Positions 7,694 to 16,385 of a stretch of 64,000 bases of DNA are shown here, piece by piece. The notes below the pieces were generated by a model. That model ran no database searches and was not told the origin of the DNA. It was given only the letters and a program-made list of their open reading frames with translations. Source of the stretch: Kiritimatiellota bacterium (GTDB lineage: Bacteria > Verrucomicrobiota > Lentisphaeria > Oligosphaerales > JAADHN01). The position numbers and the translations under genes were made by a program. Positions within the stretch are counted from its first letter, which is position 1. Every line of letters starts with the position of its first letter. The stretch lies in the NCBI GenBank assembly GCA_013151865.1, contig JAADHN010000176.1:6383-70382 (forward strand). The letters run 5' to 3'.

Positions 7694-10354
7694 ATGGCTC
7701 CGAGACCAAACCGTGCCGTGGCGGCGACAGCCCTGCTGGTCGTTCTTGCGACTCCAGGCGACGCCGCTGCCGGAGACGGGGACGGGCGGTGGGTCCGGGA
7801 CGCCTTGGTCATCGTCTCACCGGGGATGGACGCATTGGGCGGAAAAATCCCCGGCGCGTGGTATCCCCGGGGCCGAGCCGAGATCGCCCTGTCGCAGGCA
7901 CGGGCGTTCGCGGGCCGAACCTCGCTGAAGATTCGGCTCAAGGGCGACTCGGGCGGATGCTCCCGGCTCGTACAGCCGGCGGGCGGGAACTATCGGCTGA
8001 CGTTCTCGTGCCGCGTCTTTGTGCCGAAAGGCCAAACCTTCACACAAATGCCGGCGGTCCATATCTGGCGCAGCCAGGGGACCCTCGTGGCCCGCGGCAA
8101 CCCGGTGAACGAAACCGGGAAATGGGTCGAGACCACGCTCGACATCGAGCGGCCGGCAGGGCAACTCTTCTATGTCGGCGTGTCCGCGGCAGGCAAGAAA
8201 GGCGCACGACCGTTCTTCTACGTGGACCTGTTCGCGTTGAAACGGGACGGGGAGGAATCCCTGCCGCTGGCGAATGCGGATTTCGAGCAGGACACCGGCG
8301 ATAAGCGGGCGCAAATCATCGCCGACTTCGAGCCGGACCTTGTCAATATCTGGTCCGCGGCCAAACTCAACAAAGACGGGCTCTTTCACAAGGCCGGAGC
8401 GCGCATTGCCAGTTGGGGCAAGGTGGAATACGATGCCGCGCTCGACTGGGACAGGCGCCTGGACGAATTTAAGAAAACGGCGGCCGCCCGCGACATCGAC
8501 GGCAAGATCGTCCCGCGCAAAGGCTATCCGCCCTTCATGTACCGCATGTGCCACCATTCTCCGACTTGGCACGAGTACCAGAAGTCCGGCCTGCTTCGGA
8601 TACTCGGCGAAAACGACGCCTTGGGCCAGGACAACCTCTGCAACCCCACCTTCCGCGGCGGCAAGGATCAGTGCTTCTGCCAACACTGCCGGCGCGATTT
8701 TCGAAAGTACCTCCAGAAACGCTTCAACACCGAACAACTCGACCGTATGCTCCCGGGACCGGTCGAGGAGTTCTCCATCGCGGACTACATCAAGCGAATT
8801 CGCCCCACTCACCCCGGATTCAAACTCCTCGACGACCCGGTTGCGCGCGAATTCGTGCGAGCCCAATACATGTACGGCAAGGGCTTCATCGCCGACATCG
8901 CGGCGTCGATCCGCCGAACGGCGGCAAAACAGGGCCGCGTCGTGCCCTTCTTCGGCAACCAGGGCGCAGCCTGGGGGGGCAACCGTTTCCCGGTTTTCAG
9001 CGTCGTCATCTCCGACGTCGTCGACGCCCAGTGCCTGGAGAACTCCCCCATGGAGCCGTACCGGCGCACCCATCGCCACGCGTGGAATGCACTGCAGTAC
9101 AAACTGATGGCCGCCGCCACTCGCTGGGAAAAGCCCGTTTGGCCGCTCATCGATGTGAGTGCGTTCGACAAATTCCCCACGAGCGAAAGGCTGTATCCCG
9201 GCGAGGCGTTGAGCAATGGTGCAGTCCCCATGCTGATCTGGTCGCCTCACACGTGGCCGTCCGAGCGGACCTACAAAGCGCACGCGGAATACGCACGATT
9301 CCTCAACAGCTATCGCGCCCTGTACCTCCAGCGACGTCCCATTGCCAGGGTCGCGCTCGGTTACTCCGTGCCGACCTGTGTCTGGCGCAGTTTCTTCAGC
9401 TACTGGGTCTACTGGCGTGCCGCAAGCAATCACGGCCGCTGGATCGGCACGGTCGCGCGCGTGCTCGAGGATGCCCATATTCCCTATGATCCGATCGTCT
9501 TCGGCCACCCCGATCTGCTCGACGACAAGGCCCAACTCGCCGCCCTCGACAACTACGATGTGCTCGTGCTCACCGAAGTGGACTGCGTGTCCGAGCCGCA
9601 GGCCGCGGCCGTGCGCCGGTTCGCCGAGCGCGGCGGGCGTGTTGTGGTTATCGGTGAATTCGGCACGCGCACCGAGGACTATCTCCCGCGCCGGAAATCG
9701 CTCCTGGACCAGCTTAAAGCCGTTCCCGGCCTGCGCGACCGAGTCGTTTCGCTTCCGGCGTCTTGCGTTCTCGACTTCAAAAACTTGAAAAGCGAATCGG
9801 AAAAGGTCCGGACAGCTTACGCGACGTTGGCTGACGCGATGCGCCCCGAGGCCCGACTCATCCAAACCAATGCGCCCAAGACGCTATGGTTGAACCTGTG
9901 GAAGGACGCGGAACGCCGTCGAATTGCGCTCCACATGGTAAACTACAATGTGGACCTCCAGCGCCACGAGTTTCGGGCGGCGAGGAACGTCGAAGTCAGT
10001 CTCGATGTGCCCGAGGATTTCGCTTTCAACCGAATCCTCCTGCTCGCCCCCGGGACGCCTGCGACGGACTTGGCCTTCAAACACGGGAACAGCGCCGTTT
10101 CTTTCCGAGTGCCGGCAATACGGTGCTACGCGGTCGCGGTCCTCACCACGGACAATGAACTGAATGTGGCCGACCTGATTGCCACCGCTCGGCGGAATCT
10201 CGACCGGGCCCGGGTTGCCGGCCGAAACGACGGAGCTTCCGCGAAAACCGCCCGCGCAGCCCTGGCCGAAGCCGAACGCCTCTATCGTGCACGGCAATAC
10301 GCCGACGCGCAAAAAGCTGCGACAGCGGCCGTACAGGCAAGCGCGAAACCGTAG
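7694..10354 (+). CDS. Secreted glycoside-hydrolase-like protein with beta-galactosidase-type C-terminal fold
   Basis: An 886-residue exported protein. The signal peptide is residues 1 to about 28 (MAPRPNRAVAATALLVVLA then an Ala-rich cleavage region). Residues about 30-210 look like a carbohydrate-binding jelly roll. Residues about 210-560 look like a TIM-barrel hydrolase domain containing a Cys-rich stretch (CNPTFRGGKDQCFCQHCRRD) that may bind metal. Residues about 600-680 resemble the flavodoxin-like trimerisation domain of GH42 galactosidases (DVLVLTEVDCVSEPQAAAV, GGRVVVIGEF). The tail is an Ala/Arg-rich helix. The start at 7694 follows AAGGAGAAGAG. No catalytic Glu pair can be assigned with confidence, so the substrate is unknown. 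It faces the isomerase operon divergently. Confidence 0.6.
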   Translation: MAPRPNRAVAATALLVVLATPGDAAAGDGDGRWVRDALVIVSPGMDALGGKIPGAWYPRGRAEIALSQARAFAGRTSLKIRLKGDSGGCSRLVQPAGGNYRLTFSCRVFVPKGQTFTQMPAVHIWRSQGTLVARGNPVNETGKWVETTLDIERPAGQLFYVGVSAAGKKGARPFFYVDLFALKRDGEESLPLANADFEQDTGDKRAQIIADFEPDLVNIWSAAKLNKDGLFHKAGARIASWGKVEYDAALDWDRRLDEFKKTAAARDIDGKIVPRKGYPPFMYRMCHHSPTWHEYQKSGLLRILGENDALGQDNLCNPTFRGGKDQCFCQHCRRDFRKYLQKRFNTEQLDRMLPGPVEEFSIADYIKRIRPTHPGFKLLDDPVAREFVRAQYMYGKGFIADIAASIRRTAAKQGRVVPFFGNQGAAWGGNRFPVFSVVISDVVDAQCLENSPMEPYRRTHRHAWNALQYKLMAAATRWEKPVWPLIDVSAFDKFPTSERLYPGEALSNGAVPMLIWSPHTWPSERTYKAHAEYARFLNSYRALYLQRRPIARVALGYSVPTCVWRSFFSYWVYWRAASNHGRWIGTVARVLEDAHIPYDPIVFGHPDLLDDKAQLAALDNYDVLVLTEVDCVSEPQAAAVRRFAERGGRVVVIGEFGTRTEDYLPRRKSLLDQLKAVPGLRDRVVSLPASCVLDFKNLKSESEKVRTAYATLADAMRPEARLIQTNAPKTLWLNLWKDAERRRIALHMVNYNVDLQRHEFRAARNVEVSLDVPEDFAFNRILLLAPGTPATDLAFKHGNSAVSFRVPAIRCYAVAVLTTDNELNVADLIATARRNLDRARVAGRNDGASAKTARAALAEAERLYRARQYADAQKAATAAVQASAKP

Positions 10355-10410
10355 GGCTGTCCCCGCCGACGCCCCCTCGCCGTCCGCGATCTTCCAACGG
10401 ACACTGGGAC

Positions 10411-10615
10411 CAGAACTCAGTGAATCCGCAAAACTGAACGCCCTCTTTATTGCCTCCGACAGTGCCGGCGTAAGGGACTGCTTTACAGAAGATGACGCTT
10501 CCGAACTCGAACCCGCGGGCAACTGTAAAGCAATCGCCCACACCCATGCCAGGAAGTCCGCCCGAGAAAGGGAATTCGACTTTACAGACCTCCAAGCCCA
10601 ATCCACTGAGTTCTG
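10411..10615 (-). mobile_element. MITE-like element, copy 3 (complete, 205 bp, inverted)
   Basis: Same element as 1533-1738 in opposite orientation. Terminal inverted repeats are CAGAACTCAGTG at 10411-10422 and its complement at 10604-10615. A different 6-bp direct duplication, TGGGAC, flanks it (10405-10410 and 10616-10621), independent evidence of transposition. The internal CTGTAAAG/CTTTACAG pairs are kept. It lies in the gap between two convergent genes, 56 bp after the stop of the plus-strand hydrolase. Confidence 0.85.
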
Positions 10616-10839
10616 TGGGACAGGAAAGATCCCGACCGAGACAGGAGACGTGAGTCGCACGAGTCGGCGCGCGCCTGCTGCCCGGCTTCGCTGCCGCCCA
10701 TCCGACGGCCAACACCCTCGACCGGAGGTTGTTGCACAACCGGCCCGACCCGACAGGCCATGCGGGCTGCCCCGCGAAACGCGACTGTTCGCCCGAGGGA
10801 ATACTCGCGGTTGCACCGCCCTCTTTCGCCCGGTGCCGA

Positions 10840-13104
10840 TCAGGGGTTGCCGTTGTCCCCGTCCTCCGTGCGGGCGAATTGCAGGACAAGGTCGGCATCG
10901 AGCAAGGGCACTGCAATGGAAAGCCGACCGTCCCGGACGGTCACGTTCCGGCTCCAGATTCTCCTGCCGTGAACTGTCGACACACCTGCGATGCGCCAGC
11001 GGCCGGCGGGCACAGGTGTAAGCTGCACGGTGACATTCCTGAGGACGACCGGTTGGCCCCCCAGGAACCGGCGTGCCGTAGGGCCGGCGCTCGCGTTCTC
11101 GATCCAGGCCAGTCCGCGGCGCGGCCCGATTCGACCCGTTCCGTCCACGAGATCGGCCGGGCGCCGAGCGGACCAGGCGAACAAGAGCCGGCGCAATCGT
11201 ATCCAGTCGCCCCGGGGCGCAATGTTGTCGAGCATGACTCGACAACGGCCGGCGGGCAGCGAGGCTTCGACGCGCCGTTCATTCTCCCGGAGGTAACGCC
11301 GCCCGCCACGGAGGGAGACCCGCTTCGCGAGCGTGCCGTTGATCGTGATGCCGAGAATCTGGTCGCCGGCGCCGATCTCGGACAGTTCGACGATCAGTTT
11401 TCCGGGCACGGGCAGATTCAATTCGAAGAGTGGCGGATTCCGCCATTTCACCCGTGCGGGTGACGAACCGTACAACGTCCGGCAGAACCCGTTCAACCAT
11501 TGATTGCCCCGGTTCACATCCAGGGAGAAGTGACTCCTCGGGGCTTTCACGCCCCACTCGGGGACGTCCCCGTACGGAGACGCTTCGACGACGCGCCACA
11601 CCTGCCGGCCGCGCATGTCCGCGTCCGCGTCCAGTACCGTGAGGAGCAGCGGTTTGCACCCCTCGCGGTTCATGTCCAAACCGGCGCAGAAGCGGGTCGC
11701 CGGTCGGAAGATGTCCCACGCGCCGGTACGGTCCACGAGCGGATGCGGCCACACCATGACCGTGGCCAGGCCGCGGGCAATGCCGGACCAAAGCTGTCGG
11801 CGCAGCACCGGAGTGAACCAGAGCGGATCATCGGCGTAGTAGCATTCCTGGACCACATTCGGTTTGTCGGTGCGCAAATCGACTCCGGCCTGCGCGTAGT
11901 CCATGATGTCGTTGGCTGCGTACCGGAAGTTCGCGCCGTATATGATGGGGCGCCAGCCGCGGCAGAGATCGTGCACGGTCCGATGCATGTCGCGAAGCCA
12001 ATCGAGTTGGGCCGGCGTCGGTCTCGAGTAGTCGTTCCAGGCGTTCAGCGCCCAGAGCGCGGTTTCCGCTCCCCATCGCGCCAGGATGTACCGTAGTCGC
12101 TGGCGATATGCCCGTCGAGCGGCTGCGGATGAGAAGACGTCCGCAGGCGTCTCGCACGGCCCGCCGTTGGTGCGGTTGTACGGATTGAAGGTCCACCGAT
12201 CTCCGCCCCTGCCGCGCATGTGCTCGTCGTTGTCGTCGGTGACGAGCATCACCCGGAGGCCGGCCTCGTCGGCCAGGGCGAAGACCCGGTCGAGCGCCGC
12301 GGCGATCATCTGGTTGTAGACGCCCAGACCGCCGTAGCCCTCCCAGGAAGACCCCGGCGCGTCCTTCACCGGCATCCACTCGAGCCAAGCCCAGTGGCAA
12401 AGCCAAACCCGAGTGGCGTTCGTACAGCCGCGTGCTTTATCGAAGTAGTATTCGTAACACGGCGCCGGCTTTCCGGGGTCCTCGGCCCGGGTCCACGCCA
12501 CGTTCGTTCCAACGCCGAGAAAAAGCGAACCGTCCGCGGAATCCTCGAAATACATGGGGTTTTTCGGTGAGACCCGGACAAACCCTCTCCGTTGCGAAGT
12601 CCGCACATCAAAGCGGATGTCCTGTGAAAAGCACGTCCGCCCGAGCCGGTCGCGGGCGCGCAGTCGTACCGTGTGCCTCCCCGTCCGAAACGCGCTGAAC
12701 CGAAGGCGCCAGTGGGGTTGCCCGGTCCGTCGGTACCGGACACCGCCCGTAAGCTGCGTCAAACCGTCCACCGGTTCCCACGGCTCATAATAGAATGCGG
12801 GGACTTGGATGCGGGAACCGTCCGGCAGGGTCACGAGGCCGTCCACTCGGACGTCATTCGGGTCGAACGGATTCATCCACGTTCCGTCGAGTCGAAACCG
12901 TATGCAGATCGGCGAGAACCGTCCCACGATGGTCCGATCCGGGTGTGCGTCCCGAATCGCGAACACCGCGGACCGGTGCGCCAGACGCCGGCGCATTCGC
13001 GCGGCCCGTTCCCGCACCGTTTCCGCATCCAGCGCGAAGGCGAATGCCGCGAGCACCGGCACAGTGGTGCGAAGGACGCCCGCCGCTGTGCCGCAAATCC
13101 ACAA
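10840..13104 (-). CDS. Secreted DUF5060-type glycoside hydrolase (TIM barrel)
   Basis: A 754-residue exported protein. The N-terminal hydrophobic stretch (VLRTTVPVLAAFAFAL) acts as a signal. Residues about 45-130 match the DUF5060 beta-sandwich (GTWMNPFDPNDVRVDG, VPAFYYEPW) that precedes many GH5- and DUF4038-type hydrolases. A TIM barrel follows at about 165-480 (PMYFEDSADGSLFLGVGTNVAW, TRVWLCHWAWLEW, WALNAWNDYS), with beta-sandwich domains at the C-terminus. The usual acid/base position after the fourth strand reads WALNAWND, so a catalytic Glu is not obvious there. The start is a TTG at 13104, chosen because GGAGGGAG sits just upstream; no better ATG exists. It is probably a polysaccharide hydrolase of unknown specificity. 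It lies 423 bp beyond a sulfatase on the same strand. Confidence 0.75.
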   Translation of the reverse strand: MWICGTAAGVLRTTVPVLAAFAFALDAETVRERAARMRRRLAHRSAVFAIRDAHPDRTIVGRFSPICIRFRLDGTWMNPFDPNDVRVDGLVTLPDGSRIQVPAFYYEPWEPVDGLTQLTGGVRYRRTGQPHWRLRFSAFRTGRHTVRLRARDRLGRTCFSQDIRFDVRTSQRRGFVRVSPKNPMYFEDSADGSLFLGVGTNVAWTRAEDPGKPAPCYEYYFDKARGCTNATRVWLCHWAWLEWMPVKDAPGSSWEGYGGLGVYNQMIAAALDRVFALADEAGLRVMLVTDDNDEHMRGRGGDRWTFNPYNRTNGGPCETPADVFSSAAARRAYRQRLRYILARWGAETALWALNAWNDYSRPTPAQLDWLRDMHRTVHDLCRGWRPIIYGANFRYAANDIMDYAQAGVDLRTDKPNVVQECYYADDPLWFTPVLRRQLWSGIARGLATVMVWPHPLVDRTGAWDIFRPATRFCAGLDMNREGCKPLLLTVLDADADMRGRQVWRVVEASPYGDVPEWGVKAPRSHFSLDVNRGNQWLNGFCRTLYGSSPARVKWRNPPLFELNLPVPGKLIVELSEIGAGDQILGITINGTLAKRVSLRGGRRYLRENERRVEASLPAGRCRVMLDNIAPRGDWIRLRRLLFAWSARRPADLVDGTGRIGPRRGLAWIENASAGPTARRFLGGQPVVLRNVTVQLTPVPAGRWRIAGVSTVHGRRIWSRNVTVRDGRLSIAVPLLDADLVLQFARTEDGDNGNP

Positions 13105-13527
13105 GATTCACTCTCCCTCCGAGCCGGGAAAAGCCGTGCGCCGTCTGTCGGGATCGAGACCGGGAGCGCGTCTCGGGAGCGACAGCGACAGTCCCGCCAA
13201 GCCGCGAACCCAAAGTCCGGGGGCCGCGCGTCCGTTGGTTCTTGCCCGGCGCGCACTCAAGCGCCCAACAGACTCCGAACTACGAGCACCTGCCGTCAGG
13301 GCTGGTTCACCGACGTCCGGCGCGGCCATTCCTGCGTGCACCCACAGCAGGCGCCCGTTGTCGCCGGTCTTCGCGTCGCCCGCGACCGACAGCATCAATC
13401 CGGCCGCGACGCCCCCGCACCACGGAAAGGCCGGCCCGGCAAATCGCGGACGACTTGCGGTTTCACGTGGTGCGAACATCGGCTGCATCCCGGAATCGCC
13501 CCCCGCGCTTCGGTCCGTCGGAAACGA
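13105..13527. other. Intergenic stretch, no gene recognised
   Basis: Between the sulfatase stop and the hydrolase start. Open frames exist on both strands but they lack ribosome sites and recognisable domains. Apart from the GGAGGGAG site of the downstream gene, nothing is seen. Confidence 0.5.
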
Positions 13528-14949
13528 TCAGGGCTCGAAGTCCGCTGCGTACGGCCCGACGGCGGCGGTGCGGAGCGTGGCGTAATGAGTGTTGAGCAGC
13601 GATTCGTCACCGATCCGGGCCATTTGCCGCCACATCCGCCGGGTCATGTCGATCAGGACATGGCGATACGCCGGGTCGGCGGCCAGGTTGCGGGCTTCGT
13701 GCGGGTCCTCGTCCAAGTTGTACAATTCATCGATGCCGCCGGGAGAAAAAACAAACTTCCAGGCGCCGTGCCAGACCAGACGCTGGGTATAGACGAAACG
13801 CTGGCCGAAGAATTCCGCGTACGCGTCCTGCCATTCGCTGGGGACCGCGGCGCCGTCGAATACGGGGCGCAGACTGCGGCCCTGGGCGACCGGGAGCGGG
13901 TCGAGCCCGCAGAAATCGAGCAGGGTGGGCCCCAAGTCGACCAGGCTTGTCACGGTGGTGCGATCCTCGCCGCGCGCCTGGGCCCGTGGGCCCGCTATGA
14001 TCAACGGAATATTGTACACCTCTTCGTAAGCGGTCCCGACACCCTTGGTTGCCAGGCCGTGCCCCCCGAGCATGTCCCCGTGATCCGAGGTGAAGACGAC
14101 AATGGTGTCCTCCGTAAGGTCCAGTTCGTCGAGTACGGCCAGGATCCGACCAACTTCGTGATCCAGGAACGTGATCAGGGCCCAGTAGGCCGCCCTGATC
14201 TGTCGCCAGTCGCGTTCGGTGAAGCACTGCCAGACCGCCTGCATCCGGCGCAGAATTTCGGGCTTTCCCTCGAGTTTGTCGTGGAGGGTGGGGCTGAGCG
14301 GAATTCGTTTGCGGTCGTACAAATCGAGGAAGCGTTTTGGGGGAATATAGGGGTCGTGGGGCTCCGCGGTGGAGACGAAACAACAGAACGGTCGATCCGG
14401 TGATTCCCGAGTGCAGCGCCGCAGGAAATCGATGCCCCGGTCGAAAGCCGGATGCGTCGGCGCCGTTGTGCCGTCGTCCTCGCCCGTCGCCGCCATCAGG
14501 TAGTCCTTGTACCCCGCTTTGTTCGCGATGATTTCACTGCCGGGGATGACGTGCCGGCGGCGTCCGCCGATGCCGATGTCGTATTCGTGCCAGCCGAACG
14601 CCTCGAGTGCTTTGGTCTGCTCGACGTGCCATTTCCCGAAATAGCCGTTCCGGTAGCCGGCCGAAGCAAGGATTTGAGACCAATGGGTGAGGCGCACGTC
14701 CACATTCACCCATTCCCGCCGTTGCGTGTGCGTGCAGTCCCACATGCCGTGAGTGGAGGGAAAGACGCCGGTCATAAGCGAGGCGCGTGCCGGCGAGCAG
14801 ATCGCGTTGGGAGTATAGCAGCGTGCAAAACGGGTGCCTCGAAGGGCGAGTCTGTCGAGATTGGGGGTCAGGCATGGACCGACCGGGGCAACGGCCGCCG
14901 CATTCGTGTGATCGGTCATGAGAAAAAGAATATTGGGCGCACCTCTCAT
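13528..14949 (-). CDS. Formylglycine-dependent sulfatase
   Basis: A 473-residue type I sulfatase that hydrolyses sulfate esters, most likely from sulfated carbohydrate. The modification motif is CSPARASLMTG, with Cys51 to be oxidised to formylglycine; the C-x-P-x-R core is intact. The N-terminal metal site NILFLMTDH and the later metal-binding segment VVFTSDHGDMLGGHG are typical, as are LYNLDEDPHEARNLA and the central PHDPYIPPKRF segment. The start at 14949 follows GGAGGT by seven bases. There is no clear signal peptide, so the protein may act in the cytoplasm on imported sugars. It lies 127 bp after a C45-family hydrolase gene and is probably co-transcribed with it. A formylglycine-generating enzyme is required and is not in the window. 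Confidence 0.93.
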   Translation of the reverse strand: MRGAPNILFLMTDHTNAAAVAPVGPCLTPNLDRLALRGTRFARCYTPNAICSPARASLMTGVFPSTHGMWDCTHTQRREWVNVDVRLTHWSQILASAGYRNGYFGKWHVEQTKALEAFGWHEYDIGIGGRRRHVIPGSEIIANKAGYKDYLMAATGEDDGTTAPTHPAFDRGIDFLRRCTRESPDRPFCCFVSTAEPHDPYIPPKRFLDLYDRKRIPLSPTLHDKLEGKPEILRRMQAVWQCFTERDWRQIRAAYWALITFLDHEVGRILAVLDELDLTEDTIVVFTSDHGDMLGGHGLATKGVGTAYEEVYNIPLIIAGPRAQARGEDRTTVTSLVDLGPTLLDFCGLDPLPVAQGRSLRPVFDGAAVPSEWQDAYAEFFGQRFVYTQRLVWHGAWKFVFSPGGIDELYNLDEDPHEARNLAADPAYRHVLIDMTRRMWRQMARIGDESLLNTHYATLRTAAVGPYAADFEP

Positions 14950-15076
14950 CAGGGACCTCCACGTTCCGAGGCGCCTATCGGCCCTCGCTTCGAGAGCGGC
15001 GCCCCACCGTCGGTCCGCCCGACCGAAATCCGCCCGATTCGACGGTTGCAGCAGTGAAAGAGGACACGCAGAGCAC

Positions 15077-16294
15077 TCAATCGCCGGGCCGGCGGACTCG
15101 GAACAGACTCCGCATATCGAGACGGATGTAGGGCCGGTCATAGGCCGCGAGCGGCGGCGGTTCGCCGTGCTCGACGGCAGCGGCGTTGGCGGTCCAGACG
15201 ATTTGATTGGTGAGATCGTACACGGCAACCTGGAGATTGCCCGTCCCGACCGTAGGGAGGATCTCACGGACGGTGAGCTCCGGCGTGAGCTTGCCGTAGT
15301 GCTTCACGAGCATGTCGTGCAGTCGCTTGTCGTATTTGGGCACGTCCCAGCTCATTCCCCAGTACACAATGTTGGGGATTCGGGGGTGTGTGGGGGTGAG
15401 CGGCTCCAGGTCCTCCGGCGAGTATACGTTGAACACCGTGCGCGATGCCTGAACGGCACGGAATTCGCCCGACTTGCCGTCGCCCACTGCGTACAGCAGC
15501 GACGTTGTCCGGCGCGCCCGGCGGATGCGGCGCAAAGCCGCTTCCAGCGAAGTGTCGAACTGCAGGATATCACGCAGCAGGAACATGAACGGGGTCCCTT
15601 GGAGACTGTCGTGCATGGCATCGTAATCGTCGCCGATCTCGCTGATCGCCAGCGGCACGCTCGACATGCCCGTGACACTGCCCACAATGCCGGCCCAGCC
15701 GAAATTCGCAAAAGGGTGACCGCGGTCCGGATGGTAGACGGTGATCACGGGGAAGCGCTGGATCCCGGCCCGAGTCTCATAATCCAGTGCCCGAAGCTGC
15801 AGAAGTCGCCCATCCCGGGTCGCCGGTCCGGAGGCCGCGAACAACGAACAATGCCACTCGCTCGTTTCCCCGATCATGTTGGCTCGAACAACAGACTCGA
15901 AACCGATTCCCGCGCCGTCGGCCAACCCGCGCATTTCCGGTTCGAAATGCGGGGGCCAAAACCGCCGGGTCGTTTCGGCGGTCCGGTCCAGTTTGCCCAG
16001 GTCGCCGCCCATCTTGCGCCCCATGGCCTCGATCACGGCGGGCAAGCCCTCGACGATCTGCTTCTTGAGCAGGACGCCCTGGGCCCGTCCCATCTCATAA
16101 GGCGTACCCCAGAGGTGCAGGACAAACACACGATCCGGGCCTTTACCCACCTCCGCGAGCAGCCCGTTCGGTGCGGAGCGAATTTGGCGCGGCGGAGCGG
16201 TGTATATCGGCTCCCGGTTGACGCGGACCTCGAGCCCGGCAGCCGCCAGCGTCGCTCCGAGCACGGCGATTGTCAGTCGAAAAGGAAACGCCAT
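15077..16294 (-). CDS. C45-type Ntn hydrolase (acyl-CoA:6-aminopenicillanate acyltransferase-like)
   Basis: A 405-residue protein related to the C45 peptidase/acyltransferase family, Ntn hydrolases that cut themselves to expose a nucleophilic Cys and hydrolyse amide bonds. The likely nucleophile is Cys149 in WHCSLFAASG, followed by the family-type ATRDGRLLQLRALDYE segment. LHLWGTPYEMGRAQG near residue 75 is also typical. The N-terminus (MAFPFRLTIAVLGATLAAAG) looks like a signal peptide, so the protein is probably exported. The start at 16294 follows GAGGTG. The neighbour downstream is a sulfatase, but the true substrate is unknown. Confidence 0.75.
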   Translation of the reverse strand: MAFPFRLTIAVLGATLAAAGLEVRVNREPIYTAPPRQIRSAPNGLLAEVGKGPDRVFVLHLWGTPYEMGRAQGVLLKKQIVEGLPAVIEAMGRKMGGDLGKLDRTAETTRRFWPPHFEPEMRGLADGAGIGFESVVRANMIGETSEWHCSLFAASGPATRDGRLLQLRALDYETRAGIQRFPVITVYHPDRGHPFANFGWAGIVGSVTGMSSVPLAISEIGDDYDAMHDSLQGTPFMFLLRDILQFDTSLEAALRRIRRARRTTSLLYAVGDGKSGEFRAVQASRTVFNVYSPEDLEPLTPTHPRIPNIVYWGMSWDVPKYDKRLHDMLVKHYGKLTPELTVREILPTVGTGNLQVAVYDLTNQIVWTANAAAVEHGEPPPLAAYDRPYIRLDMRSLFRVRRPGD

Positions 16295-16385
16295 GCGATC
16301 ACCTCGGTCTCGCTCGATCCGCCCGCAAACCACGGTTTCCGGAACGTCTCCGGCCCGGCCCGGTTTTTCCGCCGCCCCCATTACG

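Noticed and set aside
7817-9865. 682-codon open frame on the minus strand
   Set aside because: It is antisense to the secreted hydrolase that has a signal peptide and ribosome site; no recognisable domain.
13108-13488. 126-codon open frame on the minus strand in a gene gap
   Set aside because: No ribosome site or known domain; the composition resembles shadow frames. Not called a gene.
12673-14403. 576-codon open frame on the plus strand
   Set aside because: It overlaps two clear minus-strand genes and has no conserved pattern.
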